The notes beneath the pieces are model-generated. The model saw only the letters and a list, made by a program, of their open reading frames with translations, searched no databases and was not told where the DNA came from. Positions 26,164-37,200 of a stretch of DNA of 64,000 nucleotides are shown here, one piece after another. This stretch comes from Coffea arabica (Eukaryota > Streptophyta > Magnoliopsida > Gentianales > Rubiaceae): positions 18,622,466-18,686,465 of the forward strand of contig NC_092322.1 in NCBI RefSeq assembly GCF_036785885.1, written 5' to 3'. Within the stretch, counting starts at the first letter, position 1, and each line of letters starts with the position of its first letter. Made by a program: the position numbers and the translations under genes.

Positions 26164-26540
26164 TGTCATTACAAAAAAAAAAAAAAAAAGCATGCACAAT
26201 GGAAGCGATTTTGACACATAAAAATATGTAAGAAGAGGAGGAGAACAAATACTCGATAATTTAATTAACTCAAAACTCAATAATAACAAATATCAAGTCA
26301 TAGTTTTTCGCTCACGACAACTCTCAAACTTATTCTTTAATACTCAACTCAACTTTTCAAGTAATAACCTATTAGATTGATAGTATTTATCGACTCCAAA
26401 ACTTTCTAAAACAAATACAATTATAAACCAAAACTTACTTGAAAACTAACTTGAGATTTCCTAATCTAATATGAAAACTAAACAAATAAGACACCAAAAT
26501 GAATTAAGAAACCAAATACAATTTGGTTTAATTTCCTTCA
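26164..26540 (-). repeat. 5' LTR of the small retrotransposon
   Basis: A 377-bp copy beginning TGTCATTAC on the plus strand, followed by a long A run (about 26173-26188), and ending TTCCTTCA. It pairs with 17654-18050. Confidence 0.82.
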
Positions 26541-26545
26541 CAAAA

Positions 26546-26791
26546 TTCTGTTATTTGATGTTAGCATTCATAAGAGACTAAAAAGGCAAAAATATAAATA
26601 TTAATAAAAGCATAAAAATAGTGCAAGGATTAACGTGCTCGAAGTGCTAAGGGATAAAATTATATTTTACACAGCCAGCTAGCATGATGTAATGGGAGTT
26701 AGCATGATGTAAAGCGAGTTAGTGATTGTAGATAACGTTACAAGTTAAAGTATCAGATGCACCAAAAATTAAAGGGATAATGTTGAAAAAC
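26546..26791. other. Surviving host spacer between mobile elements
   Basis: About 250 bp of AT-rich DNA that was part of the RBP45-PAD4 intergenic region. It includes two close copies of TTAGCATGATGTAA near 26688-26713 and no gene. Confidence 0.4.
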
Positions 26792-26794
26792 CCT

Positions 26795-26965
26795 GAGTTT
26801 GTTTGGATAAGAATTTATTTGGATGATTTATTTGATTCAGTTACTGTAGCATTTTTTATGATGTGATGTATGTGAGATAAAAAGGTGATTGGGAATTGTG
26901 TATATGATGCAAGCAAAACAAAATCTGAAATTTTGTTTCCAAAACCAAGTTGTCCAAACAAACTC
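26795..26965. mobile_element. 171-bp MITE with 3-bp target duplication
   Basis: Starts GAGTTTGTTTGGATAAG and ends CTTGTCCAAACAAACTC after AAGT, a near-perfect terminal inverted repeat. CCT flanks both ends (26792-26794, 26966-26968), which suggests a PIF/Harbinger-like mover, although the usual target for that group is TWA. It shares its interior with the decayed copy near 16625. Confidence 0.65.
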
Positions 26966-27106
26966 CCTATTTTCAACTCTTTTATCCCATGTGAATGTAC
27001 ATGTCTAAATCTTTACTATACTAAAAGCGCGAGTTTGGTTTGCTACAGTGAAAATGGGCCGGTTATACCGTGATTTGTGTGAGCTTGAGGGGCGGTTTGG
27101 TCTTTT

Positions 27107-30100
27107 TGTAACATCCCGAATATTAGGAGGTTGTTTGTGAAGAAAATATTAAAGTATATTTCTTCGGGTTTGATTTAAAACCTTATTTTGTTTTAAAAGA
27201 CTAGAAACCCTAATATTTTAGTCAAAAACCCTAGTTTACTTGTGACTAACCGGTTCTCTTAAATCTCTCACATTTTGATTGAAACCCTAAATTTAATCAT
27301 TGGAATTGGAAAATTCCTCACGTTTTCTTAAAAATTTCCTTTTATTTGAAAATTATTATTTATTAAAGTCCTACTACCCAATTGTTCAACAATAAGTGCA
27401 GATGAACTTGGAAAATAGGGTTTTACACTTCGGTTTCAAGATTTGAGCAAAATTAGGGTTTTTCGATTTTTCCGCCGGATGAATTTTCGGTACTGGCCAA
27501 GGATCAATTTGATGATTAAAAGTGGCTTTTAAGTGAGAAATAATATGTGAGTAGTAGCCATGAGACAAGGTTAGTGAATGGAAAGAAAAAAACCTAGTAC
27601 GTGAGTTTTTAAGAAAACGGCGCGAACCGGCGGGTCCCGCGCACTACCGTTTGAACGCACCACTGGACTACCACTTTCTTGCACCACAAGCTCATTGATA
27701 TTTAAGCCAAAATATCTTCTTATATTCAGCTAAGAAGGACCGAAATTTGTGGCTAAGAAGCAAGGGGAAGAAAGAGAAAAATTAGTGGACAAGATTAGTC
27801 CAAGTGTTAGTAGAAATTTGTGGTCATAATTAACTCTAACCTTCTTACTTCTTATAAGACCAACACTTAGCTTCATTCCTCTTCATTTTGCTGCTGAAGA
27901 ACCGTGAGTGAGAGAGAGGAAAAACAAGAGAGCAAACCTTCCATTTCATCTTCAAATCCAACAACTTAGTGAGAAAATAAACAAAGTAAACCGATTAAAC
28001 TTGTTCTTGAGTGACTAAGTGTTGATTTGTGGTAAGTTTTTGAAGGAAGGAAGCTTGGACTACTCTTAGTGACCTCTACTCAAGGTAAGAGAGATTATCT
28101 CTCCAAGTTTTGCTTTTATTTTGGTTAAATTAAGATGGGCAACTTGATTTTAGGGTGAGATTATGGATGATTAGCATGTTTTAGTGGTTTTCCCCAATTT
28201 ATTTGATGAACTAGGGCTTGTGGAATTTCTGCCCAATTTGGTGTATGATGCATATATGTTGTAATTAATTTTATAGAAGGGGTTTTGGTAGTGATTGAAG
28301 TGAGAAATTAAGGAAGATTGCATTAAAAACTAAAAATTCCAGATTTCTGGAAATTCTTGTTTCCATTCTGTCCGGTTTTGTAACTGTATGTTGGAGGCCG
28401 AATTGGCCTTAGGTCAAAGAATGAAAGTTGTAGAGAATGGTTTTTTGTAAGTGCCTGTAAAATTTCAGCCCAATCGGAGCAACGTAGGTCATGAAAAGTC
28501 CGAAATACCCTTACTGTTTCAAATATTTCCCAGCAGTCCGTTTCATCAGTTAAGTCCAGTTTATCACGTTTTTTGACCAGGATCCATTCTGATTTAGCTT
28601 TTTACTAAAACATGAAAGTTGTAGAACTCTGACTTAGCTTTAAAATGCCTCTAAGAACACCTGATTCGGACTTTTGTACACTGAGTTATGTCCATTACAG
28701 TGTAATGCGTTTAAACAGCCGACGAATTGGTTTCTGGTTTAGTAATTTGAGAATTTGACCAAGTTACATTAGAAACTGGACTAAGTGATCTTCATGAATG
28801 TTGTAGCTCTGTGTCTTAGCTTCGAAACGGCATAGGTTTTGTTTTAATCCAATAAGCGTAGCCTCGGATATGTTATTACCGCATTTGTACGTCAAATCTG
28901 TCTTGTGCTAAGTTGAATTTCTGCACTTGTAATTGTTGTGAATATTGTTTTATGATATTGTGAGCCTATGGAACGGCTCTTGGCTTGAATTGTTGACATA
29001 TGTGAGGTTGGGTTGTGGTTGAGAAAAATAATGAAGCCTAAATGGCTGGAAAATTAGGTAAACACAAAGGGCATGCTGCCCAAATTTACGCTCGAAGACT
29101 AGAGAACTACTTGCAACTTGAGTAAGGGTTAAGAGTGATTACTGCTTGAACCATCTAGGGTACTTGAGTATTCTTGTTCCGAGGTATATAAGGAAGGACT
29201 TGGCCGAGCTTGTACCCTTGAGAAATGAAATAATGACTATTTGGAATATGTTTCTCTTGTACTTTCGACTCGCAAGACAATTTCAAGTATAAATGTTACA
29301 AAGTTTTATAGTTTAAAAAGCGAGCAAGTGTTTCACGACTACTATCCGAGTGAATTTCAATCTCTTGATTTTATTGAACGAAACGTCTAAGTTTTGAATC
29401 TTAGTCATGTTTCAAAGTTCTCAAACTGAGTTTTATCGCAGATTTGGACTCCGAACCCGGAGTATAACCTGAAAGTGACCAGTAAAGGCACTATATCTTT
29501 TGGTGAGTGCTTTCAAATACCGAATTGAACTTGATACTTGAACTTGATACGTGACCAATCTGATTACATGTTATATACGTGAATTGATAGGGCAAGAGTG
29601 TACTTTATCGCACTTGCCCTTACGTGATATACTTGTTTATTGTTGCAATTGACTTGATATACTTGATTATGATGCGCGCACTTCCTGGAATTCCAGAAAC
29701 CCTGTGGCGAGTTACTCTAGTCGAGCCGGCAAGGGCTTGGTCGATTGGGTAACGAACCCTGGGTCTCTTGTATTGTCGAGTGGAGTGATATCTCCTCGAC
29801 TAATCGGTATACTCGAGTATTACCACCCATGTTCTTGAGGATTTTGGGCCCAGCTGGGGGTTGAACGGTGGACGGAGAGTCGTTTAAGTGGTGTTCTACT
29901 GGATTGGTTACTTACTTGAAAGTTGACGGAGTGTCAACTACTACGGGATCAAGCTTCTGGTAATGTAATGGGAATTTGGCTCTTGAGAGTCATCCGTATC
30001 CTTATACTTTGGAGTAATTATTGTTTATTGGATTATTGTTTCTTTTGAAAAATTTTCTACATTCGTTCATTTTAAGATTGCTACTTGACGTGTTATTGCT

Positions 30101-30554
30101 CACCTTTATGAACTCTTCATGCTTGTTACTTTGCTATACCGAAAACTTGTACTTCTAAATAATGGTCAATTTGCTATTTGGAACCTCACTGGGCTTTTAG
30201 CTCATTCCACTCCATTTGTTTTCCTTTCAGGGGTACGAGTGACGCGTGAGACTTGTAAAAGACTAGCGTAGCCTTTTGTTTTGACTTTTGACTTTTTGGT
30301 CTTGTACTCGCGCTATTCCTCGAATGGAACATGTTGTACTTGGATTGTATACGTATTGAACTAGTTGGGTGTGTTGAGACTTTGTGCCTCGATTTCTATT
30401 AATGTAAATTATAAGCTTGAATTGGGAATGTTATTTATGGTTCATGGATGTGTGTACGTGACTCGATTAAGATAGTGAGTGAGTCCTGGCGAGAGCTGGG
30501 CAGGCGGTCCGCCGAACCCTTTGGTACGCCTTAGGGGGAGGTGGGGTCGTCACA
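27107..30554. mobile_element. Third solo LTR (Ty3/gypsy-like) inside the Helitron
   Basis: Begins TGTAACATCCCGAATATTAG, ends GGTGGGGTCGTCACA, and is flanked by CTTTT on both sides (27102-27106, 30555-30559). At 3448 bp it is the uninterrupted reference copy for the outer LTR at 18593. A short palindrome AGTTGACGGAGTGTCAACT near 29919-29941 is also found in the other copies. It carries no ORF of note. Confidence 0.92.
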
Positions 30555-30582
30555 CTTTTGTTGTGGGTGGTGGGTTTGTGCT

Positions 30583-30692
30583 GATGCTGTCCGCGTGGCT
30601 TTGCAGCTGTCTGCATGCTTTGGAACTTCGATGCTGCGTGGCTTTGCTGCTGTCTGCATGGCTTTGGAACTTCAATGCTGTCCGCGTGGGCA
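30583..30692. repeat. Minisatellite in the Helitron
   Basis: Units of 47 and 44 bp starting GATGCTG (30583, 30630) and a partial third (30674) share GCGTGGCTTTG, GCTGTCTGCATG and CTTTGGAACTTC. The tract is GC-rich compared with its surroundings. Confidence 0.7.
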
Positions 30693-31747
30693 CAAGAAGT
30701 GCAAGCTTTATTACACAAAAGTTTTTTGAAGACTGATTGCTTCTGTTTTCCTGTGCTTCAACTGCTTTCGACCCCTGTGGGAAAAAAAAAAAAAGCATAT
30801 CCGCTGGTAATGATCTTCCAGTTCCGGGGAGAACTCATAATCTGCTTCCTCTTCACTACTTAAGTCACATCCATTTTCTACTGGAAAAATTTTTTTTAAA
30901 AAATCATTCTCAAGGCTTTAAACATAATGAAATTTCTCTACTCAATATAATTAACTGGCAAATTCTTTGCTAACCTCTTGATTACTGCTAACTAACTAAC
31001 TGCTAATATGGCACTTCGTTACTAAACAACCCAAAACGACTTCAACTAAAACGTAAAACTAAAATGGTATATAGATTTGCGTTAAAATTCATATAGATTT
31101 GGCATCCATGTACATGCTTAAATTGAACCAAAATTTGACTGTTTGTAATTTGCTCCTTGCTAGATTATCTCTATTATTATAACAAATACAGTAGGTCACT
31201 GGAACAAATGATAATGCCACAGCTTATATTTTGTTTCCACGACCAGTTTATGTACAATTACAAAACTACCCAATCTAAGTCCAAATTTCATTTGGAATTG
31301 AGAAGGGTAATTTTGACATTTTGTATAAAAATGGCTGTGAAATTGAAAAATGGACTATGGCATTAACAGCGCCCCTTAACTGGGTCTGTATCTGTTAATT
31401 TGTTGACTTATAAAGGTTAGAGAAGTATTGCATATGCAATTCCAAAACAAAAGCTTTCATTGACATCTTTGTAATTGTTGATTAGTGGTTTATATATTGC
31501 ACCAAATATTTGTAAACCATTGACCTTTGAAAAACACGTCCAATTGTTGATCAATGGCTTGGCTGTAGATGCAGGGATACTATTGCTTTGCATTTGCGAA
31601 AATAGGGATAATACATTGCAGTGAATCTGAGTATGATATATTTCTCCAGGTTGTTCCTAGCTATTGTTTAGTACTTCCTAAGTAATTCTCCTACTAATGC
31701 ATTCCCACAAATGTATCAGAAATTGGCAACAAGTCCAATCAAATACT
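30693..31747. other. Helitron interior, no gene recognised
   Basis: AT-rich DNA after an A run at 30782-30794. Frames are short and without recognisable domains. It could contain host fragments picked up by the Helitron, but none can be identified by eye. Confidence 0.4.
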
Positions 31748-33032
31748 GGGTTCGTTTGGATTTCTTATTTTTGCAGCTATTTTTGAAAAACTGTTTTTCA
31801 CATTCCAAATGCTACAGTTAATGTGTATTTCAAAAACAATTCCAAAAACACCCATATCCAAACATTATATCAAAAACAACACCAAATATACAAATTTAAT
31901 ATGTATATTTAATTATTTATATTATATATATTATATTAATATAAATTGAAATATACAAATTGAAAATTATATATTTATATGTTATATATATTATATATTA
32001 TATAAATATTTATATACATTAATATTATACATAATATAATATAATATGCATAATATAATATACATAATATGTAATATTGTATACATAAATGTATAAATAT
32101 TTATACATAATATATTATGTACATTATATTATAATATATACATTATTAATGTACTTTCATGATTATGTACATTATTGTGTATAATAATGTATAATAATGT
32201 TATCTATGATATAAAATATACATAATATGTAATAATGTATAAATGTATATTATGTATAATATATTATATTATGTATATTATATTATATATATACAATATT
32301 ATGTATATTATACAAATTGCAAAATTTTATATTATATATTTATATATTATATAAATATTTATATAATAATGAAATATACAATAAATATTACAAATTGAAA
32401 TATACAATATTATGTACTCTCCTTCTAGCAACCACAATGTCTCGTCAATACTTGAAACACATAGGAGGAGTATCTATATAAATATATTTATTTATAAATA
32501 TTTATAAATATATTTATTTATAAATATTTATAAATATATTTATTTATAAATATTTATAAATGTATTATAAATACATAAATATATATTTATATAAAAATAT
32601 AAAATATATAATTTTTACATTTATATAATATTCATTTATAATTTATACATTTATAATAATATACATTTATACATTTATAAATATATTTATATTATGTATT
32701 ATGTATAATGTAATACATTTATAATATATTGATATATTTTTATATAAATATATAAATACATTTATTTATGAATATTTATAAATATATTATAAATGCATAA
32801 ATGTATGTAAATATAAAAATATATAAATTATAAATTATAAAATACTCAAAAATATGTTTTAAAAATACCTCTAAAAATAATCCAAAAAATATTTACAATA
32901 AAAATTTTTCATATAGTTTTTGAAAAACAACCCCAAAAACAACTAATCCAAACGGACTTGTATTTCAAAAATGAAATGCTACAGTATTGTTTTTGAAAAA
33001 CAACCCCAAAAACAGCTAATCCAAACGGACCC
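31748..33032. mobile_element. hAT-like MITE swollen with AT repeats
   Basis: The ends GGGTTCGTTTGGATT and (reversed) GGGTCCGTTTGGATT form a terminal inverted repeat, continued by TTTTTGAAAAAC-type sequence on each side. The right terminus occurs twice: CTAATCCAAACGGAC ends near 32957 and again at 33032. Between about 31885 and 32860 the DNA is almost pure A/T with many TATAAT/TTTATA repeats. No clear target duplication was found. Confidence 0.6.
32482..32562. repeat. 26-bp AT tandem repeat, three copies
   Basis: The unit AAATATATTTATTTATAAAT plus ATTTAT repeats three times without change inside the AT-rich core of the MITE. Confidence 0.75.
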
Positions 33033-33882
33033 TACATATTTCGTAGCAAATTCAAGCGGAAATCCAGGCATCCTCACGGGATTCAAATGGTAGTTAAGGT
33101 CCAATTAGCTATTAAGGTTATAAGGTAAAATATACTACATGTTGCATGTCTCAAGATTACTATAATTTGTTCTACTTCAAAGAATGCTTGACAAAAGAAA
33201 AGAAGGAAAAGTTCATCGTCATTGATTAATGGTCTCTGCACAAAAAAAGAGATGCAAAGAAGAAAAATGATGACGATGATCTACGTACTACCCCCAAAAA
33301 TTGTTGCAATGAGTGCAAGAAGTTTGGGAAGACACGTTTTATTGGAAAGATTACTACAAGAAACTACACCTGTCAATATGATATTTTTTACTACAATTAC
33401 TAGAAGCATATTTGTTTTACTACATCATGAATAATTCTTAATTTCTTGACATTTTTTATTGCGTAGAAATGTGATGATTGTTCTTTTCAATTATTGATAT
33501 CACCATTGTGTTTATTCACAATAAGTTTCAAGAAGGGTTTTACTTGTTTAAACTTATTTCATTCTTGACTAGATACAAATAGTGTGTGCATAATTTTAAA
33601 AGTGATCAGCGTCACCATATTTATGATATTTGTATGTAATTGTACATTTCAAATGAATGCATTATTTTTATAGTATCAAGAATTCGCAAAGATTTTAAGG
33701 TATTGACTGACTATCTAAGAGAAAATTACAAATCAAACGAGTAAATGAGTAACAGCAATATTCAATTTACATAAAGTCAAACTCTCCACATTTATTTAAC
33801 AATTATCATGTATTAATATATAAACATTTTACATTAATCTACTTGCCTTCATTTGATATTGATTAACATAGACCCAGTGCAT

Positions 33883-33901
33883 CCTCACGCATCGCGTGAG
33901 G
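33883..33901 (+). other. Helitron 3' terminal hairpin
   Basis: CCTCACGC and GCGTGAGG form a perfect 8-bp stem around ATC, nine bases before the terminal CTAG. Hairpins of this type mark the end of Helitron rolling-circle transposition. Confidence 0.85.
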
Positions 33902-33914
33902 CTGAAAAAACTAG

Positions 33915-34213
33915 TTTATCCTCAAAAGCCCCTTAATACTTTCTCGAATTGATTTTACCTTTCTAATAAAGAACAAACACCTGAGATCTATCCTTACAAA
34001 ATAACTTCACTTTGTAGGCCAAACTCCAAAGTGATTATGGGACCGACGCAATTTTAACCAATGTTGATAATTTCCCCATTTAAAAAGCGAAAGGATCCAC
34101 TAATCCTGTGACACTTTGACGCATTCCAACATTTCCTTCCAAGGTTCACTTTCGTATTCCATTGTCTTTCTCCAAATATCCACGGAAAAGTCTTAAAGGT
34201 GGAAGAAAAATCA
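33915..34213 (+). promoter_or_regulatory. PAD4 proximal promoter / 5' leader
   Basis: Only 299 bp separate the Helitron end from the PAD4 start codon, so the core promoter and leader must lie here or begin in the Helitron. A W-box core TTGAC is present at 34116-34120, but the following base is G, not the preferred C/T. I could not place a convincing TATA box. Confidence 0.45.
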
Positions 34214-37200
34214 ATGGAGGCCGAAGCTTCATCGTAAGTAAAGCAAACCAATACCAATAAACCAAAACGAGACTTGTCACTGAAATTTCTACAAAATTTC
34301 CATGAAATCAACTTTTACTTATTTTCCTTGCCCCCCTTTTAAACTAACAATCCCTTGGCAGGTTCGAGTGCAGTGAGATGTTAGCAACACTGCTGGCTTC
34401 AACACCGTTGCTCGAGGAGTCATGGAAGCTCTGCGGTCAAGCCAACGCCGAAGCTCCGCAAAGTTATGGCACAAAGCAGATGGGGCATGTGACCTACATA
34501 GCCTTTTCAGGGATCCAAATGCTTGCAGGGTTGGATCCCAGTTGCAGCAATTTGGTGCCGATTGAAAGCTCTGCTAATGGGCTGTTTTCCTCCTTGCACC
34601 GTCATGGAGAAGGTGAAGAGCCAGTTATGGTTCATGCTGGATTGCTACATCTCTTCTTGTCCTTCTACAGCTCCCCAATTTTCCAGAACCAGGTTTGCAA
34701 TGGTTTAAGAATTCAAATTCAATTCATTTTGGCTTTGAAACGAAGACGTTTAGGATGAGAGGAGACTCACACATGAGGCTAGGGTATTGCTAGGTCGGTC
34801 CGGTGGTCGTGCGGTTGCCGGCGGAACCGTACTAATAGGTTGAAGGTTTGGATAGAACGTAATGGTTCAGTACGATCTGAGCCATCAATTCAAATTTTTT
34901 AAAATTTTAAAAAAAATTTAATGGACGACTCAGATTGGACCGAGTTGATGCAATCTCCTCTGAGTCATCGATCAATTTCACCATTTTGCACCAAGCAACT
35001 TAACTTAGTGTAGTTCTGAGATTTCGCCTATCAATATATAGCTAAATTGCATGTTTTGAGCGTCTGCGTTCTCAAGGTTGGTTTTCTTTATTTCACCATT
35101 TCAACATAAGAAATTGTCCACAGTATCAAAGACGAGATAGCTACACTCAAAGCAATTTTGCCAGTGGAGTATAATTTAGGAGATTGAACATTAAATTTTC
35201 TATAGTTTTGTGCGAGCAAATTGTTTGTTTTGAAAAGAATTTTCTTGAAATTTTAGAACTTTTGAGGGGTTAAAATAATATTTCTTTGAACTTGGGGGTG
35301 GCGGCTACTAAGTTTCCGCCTCCACTTGTGTTTGCCCATTTACAATCATTAATTGGTGATTTGATTCTAAACATTCAATTATACCAACTAATATGTCTCT
35401 CTCATTATAAATTTTTAAAATATTTTTCAATCGATTTGCTATTTAATTTTTTATAAAAAGACTTTAGTACTCATAAGTGAATAAGGATATTTTAACAAAG
35501 AAATTCAATATATATGAGTGTTAAAGTATTTTCTTTCAACGACGCCTTTTGAAATTCATTGATTTTATTCTATTAGAGTAATTTTTTTCTCTCATTTTCT
35601 TGAGAACACTTAAGAATTCGGCAAATAAACTTAGATCTTCGAGCAACCTATTAGAGTAATTGATAGTTTTGTTGATAGAGTAATTGATAGTAATTGATAG
35701 ATAAATTGATAATTTATTCTATTAGAGTAATTGATAGTACAAGATGTTGAAGTTTTGTTGCACATTTCACTTCAAGAATGGGCAGGTGTCATAAAGTCAA
35801 TGGACGTTGATACGTGTGGCCGGTAGACATAACCATGATACTGTCCCCTCACATTCGTAGCATTTCCCCGCTTGGCACGGCAATTTGGTTTGAACTTCTA
35901 AATCACGACTTTACTTGTTTCTCTAAGCCTCCGAAATGGATGATTTAGTTAGATTGGTCAGATCTGAACTGAGTTTAGGGCATAATTGGGTCTATTCGTT
36001 TGTACTCATTTAATTAATAATAAATAGGTCAACAGTAGATCAACCTATTTATACTTATTTAATATATGGTATGGAAAAATTCAATTACCCATTTATGACT
36101 CATTTGAAATTCAATTTATTTTTTTTTATAGTTTTTTTGCGGATGTTGTTTGATAAGAATTAACAACATTTTATTGTTATTGGATTGATCTACTCAACAT
36201 TTACTAAAAATTAAGCTTAAACGTGTAATTATTTTTAAATGGGTATAAATGAATAATGTGAGTCAAACTATTGTTCACCAATTAAATGGGTTTAATTAAG
36301 TAACCCATCTAAGTCATCATCATTTCATGTCCAAATTCACTTATTAATGTGGTTTAAAACCTTTTTTTAATGATTGTTTACAATTAGCATCTATAGGACA
36401 AAACCTGTTTTGATATTAATAAAAATCCTCTATTTAGATTGTGAATTACTATTGAAAGTGACATTTTAGATAACTAAACTCTTTTAATCAAGTTAATTCA
36501 TCAATCCACTACGTAGGTGATTCCAAGAATAGTAGTCAAAGATTATGTTGTACGAATAGAATATTCCTTATGGATCCGAAGTGCTCATTGATTGCGAGTA
36601 TGTGTAGGACGAAGTGCGGCTGCCCCTAACTCTCCGCATAATTTGTGTGAAATAAAAAAAGAAAAGTAAACCAATTATTTAGCGTGCGTTCGTTCGATAA
36701 CATTGAAGTCGAAAAATTAGAATATGAAATCTCAATTTATTAAGTTATTGAATTGATAAATACCAAATCTAACATGTTTGAGTGTATTTCACATTAAATA
36801 ATAAGTGAATAGTTTATCACTAATTTATAGAGGAGCAAGTTTTGCGTGGGAAATTTAGTCACTTAATTCATTCAGATGTTCTGTCTTTGTTATCAAACTC
36901 ATTTGAACATATTAAAATTTAAATTTATTAATTTTAGTTGGTGAATTAGGTTATTAAACAGGGCCTTTTGGTCTCATAAAAGGTATTAAATCATTTTCAT
37001 TTTTTATAAAACACATTATAATTTCATTACAGAATGAAATTTGTTAAAAAATTATAAGACATGAGACATGTACAAATGTAATAGGTACAACAAACCTTAA
37101 AAAACAACCGATAGCAATAAAAATTTTCATAGTAAAACTACAACAGATATATGCTCCAAATGTTCTCGGGGCTGTGGCGGACTATTTGTGATGTTTAAAA

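Larger units (their letters stand above)
17654..26540 (-). mobile_element. Small non-autonomous LTR retrotransposon, split by nested solo LTRs
   Basis: Direct repeats at 17654-18050 and 26164-26540 are its LTRs, both starting TG on the plus strand. Next to the right LTR is a primer-binding site matching initiator tRNA-Met, so the element reads right to left. Flanks CGAAA (17649-17653) and CAAAA (26541-26545) look like a 5-bp target duplication with one CG-to-CA change. Without the 6.6-kb insertion at 18593-25222, the internal region is only about 1.5 kb. That is too short for gag-pol, so the element depended on others. It holds an acidic ORF of unknown type. The LTRs differ by substitutions and indels, so the element is old. 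Confidence 0.85.
27010..33914 (+). mobile_element. Non-autonomous Helitron
   Basis: The 5' end is TCTTTACTATACTAAAAGCG, preceded by A. The 3' end has a hairpin (CCTCACGC, loop ATC, GCGTGAGG at 33883-33901), then nine bases and CTAG followed by T. The A|TC and CTAG|T borders, the 3' hairpin and the absence of a target duplication are the defining marks of Helitrons. No Rep/helicase frame is present. Within its 6.9 kb are a solo LTR (27107-30554) and a hAT-like element (31748-33032). Without these the Helitron is about 2.2 kb, including a short minisatellite at 30583. It ends 299 bp upstream of the PAD4 start codon. Confidence 0.85.

Noticed and set aside
30479..30798. Overlapping ORFs on both strands around 30.5-30.8 kb
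   Set aside because: They start in the LTR terminus and run through the GC-rich minisatellite; composition is explained by the repeat.
34780..34990. CGGTCC/GGACCG-rich patch in PAD4 intron 2 as a transposon end
   Set aside because: Composition resembles the hAT-like element at 7369, but no paired terminus or target duplication could be found.
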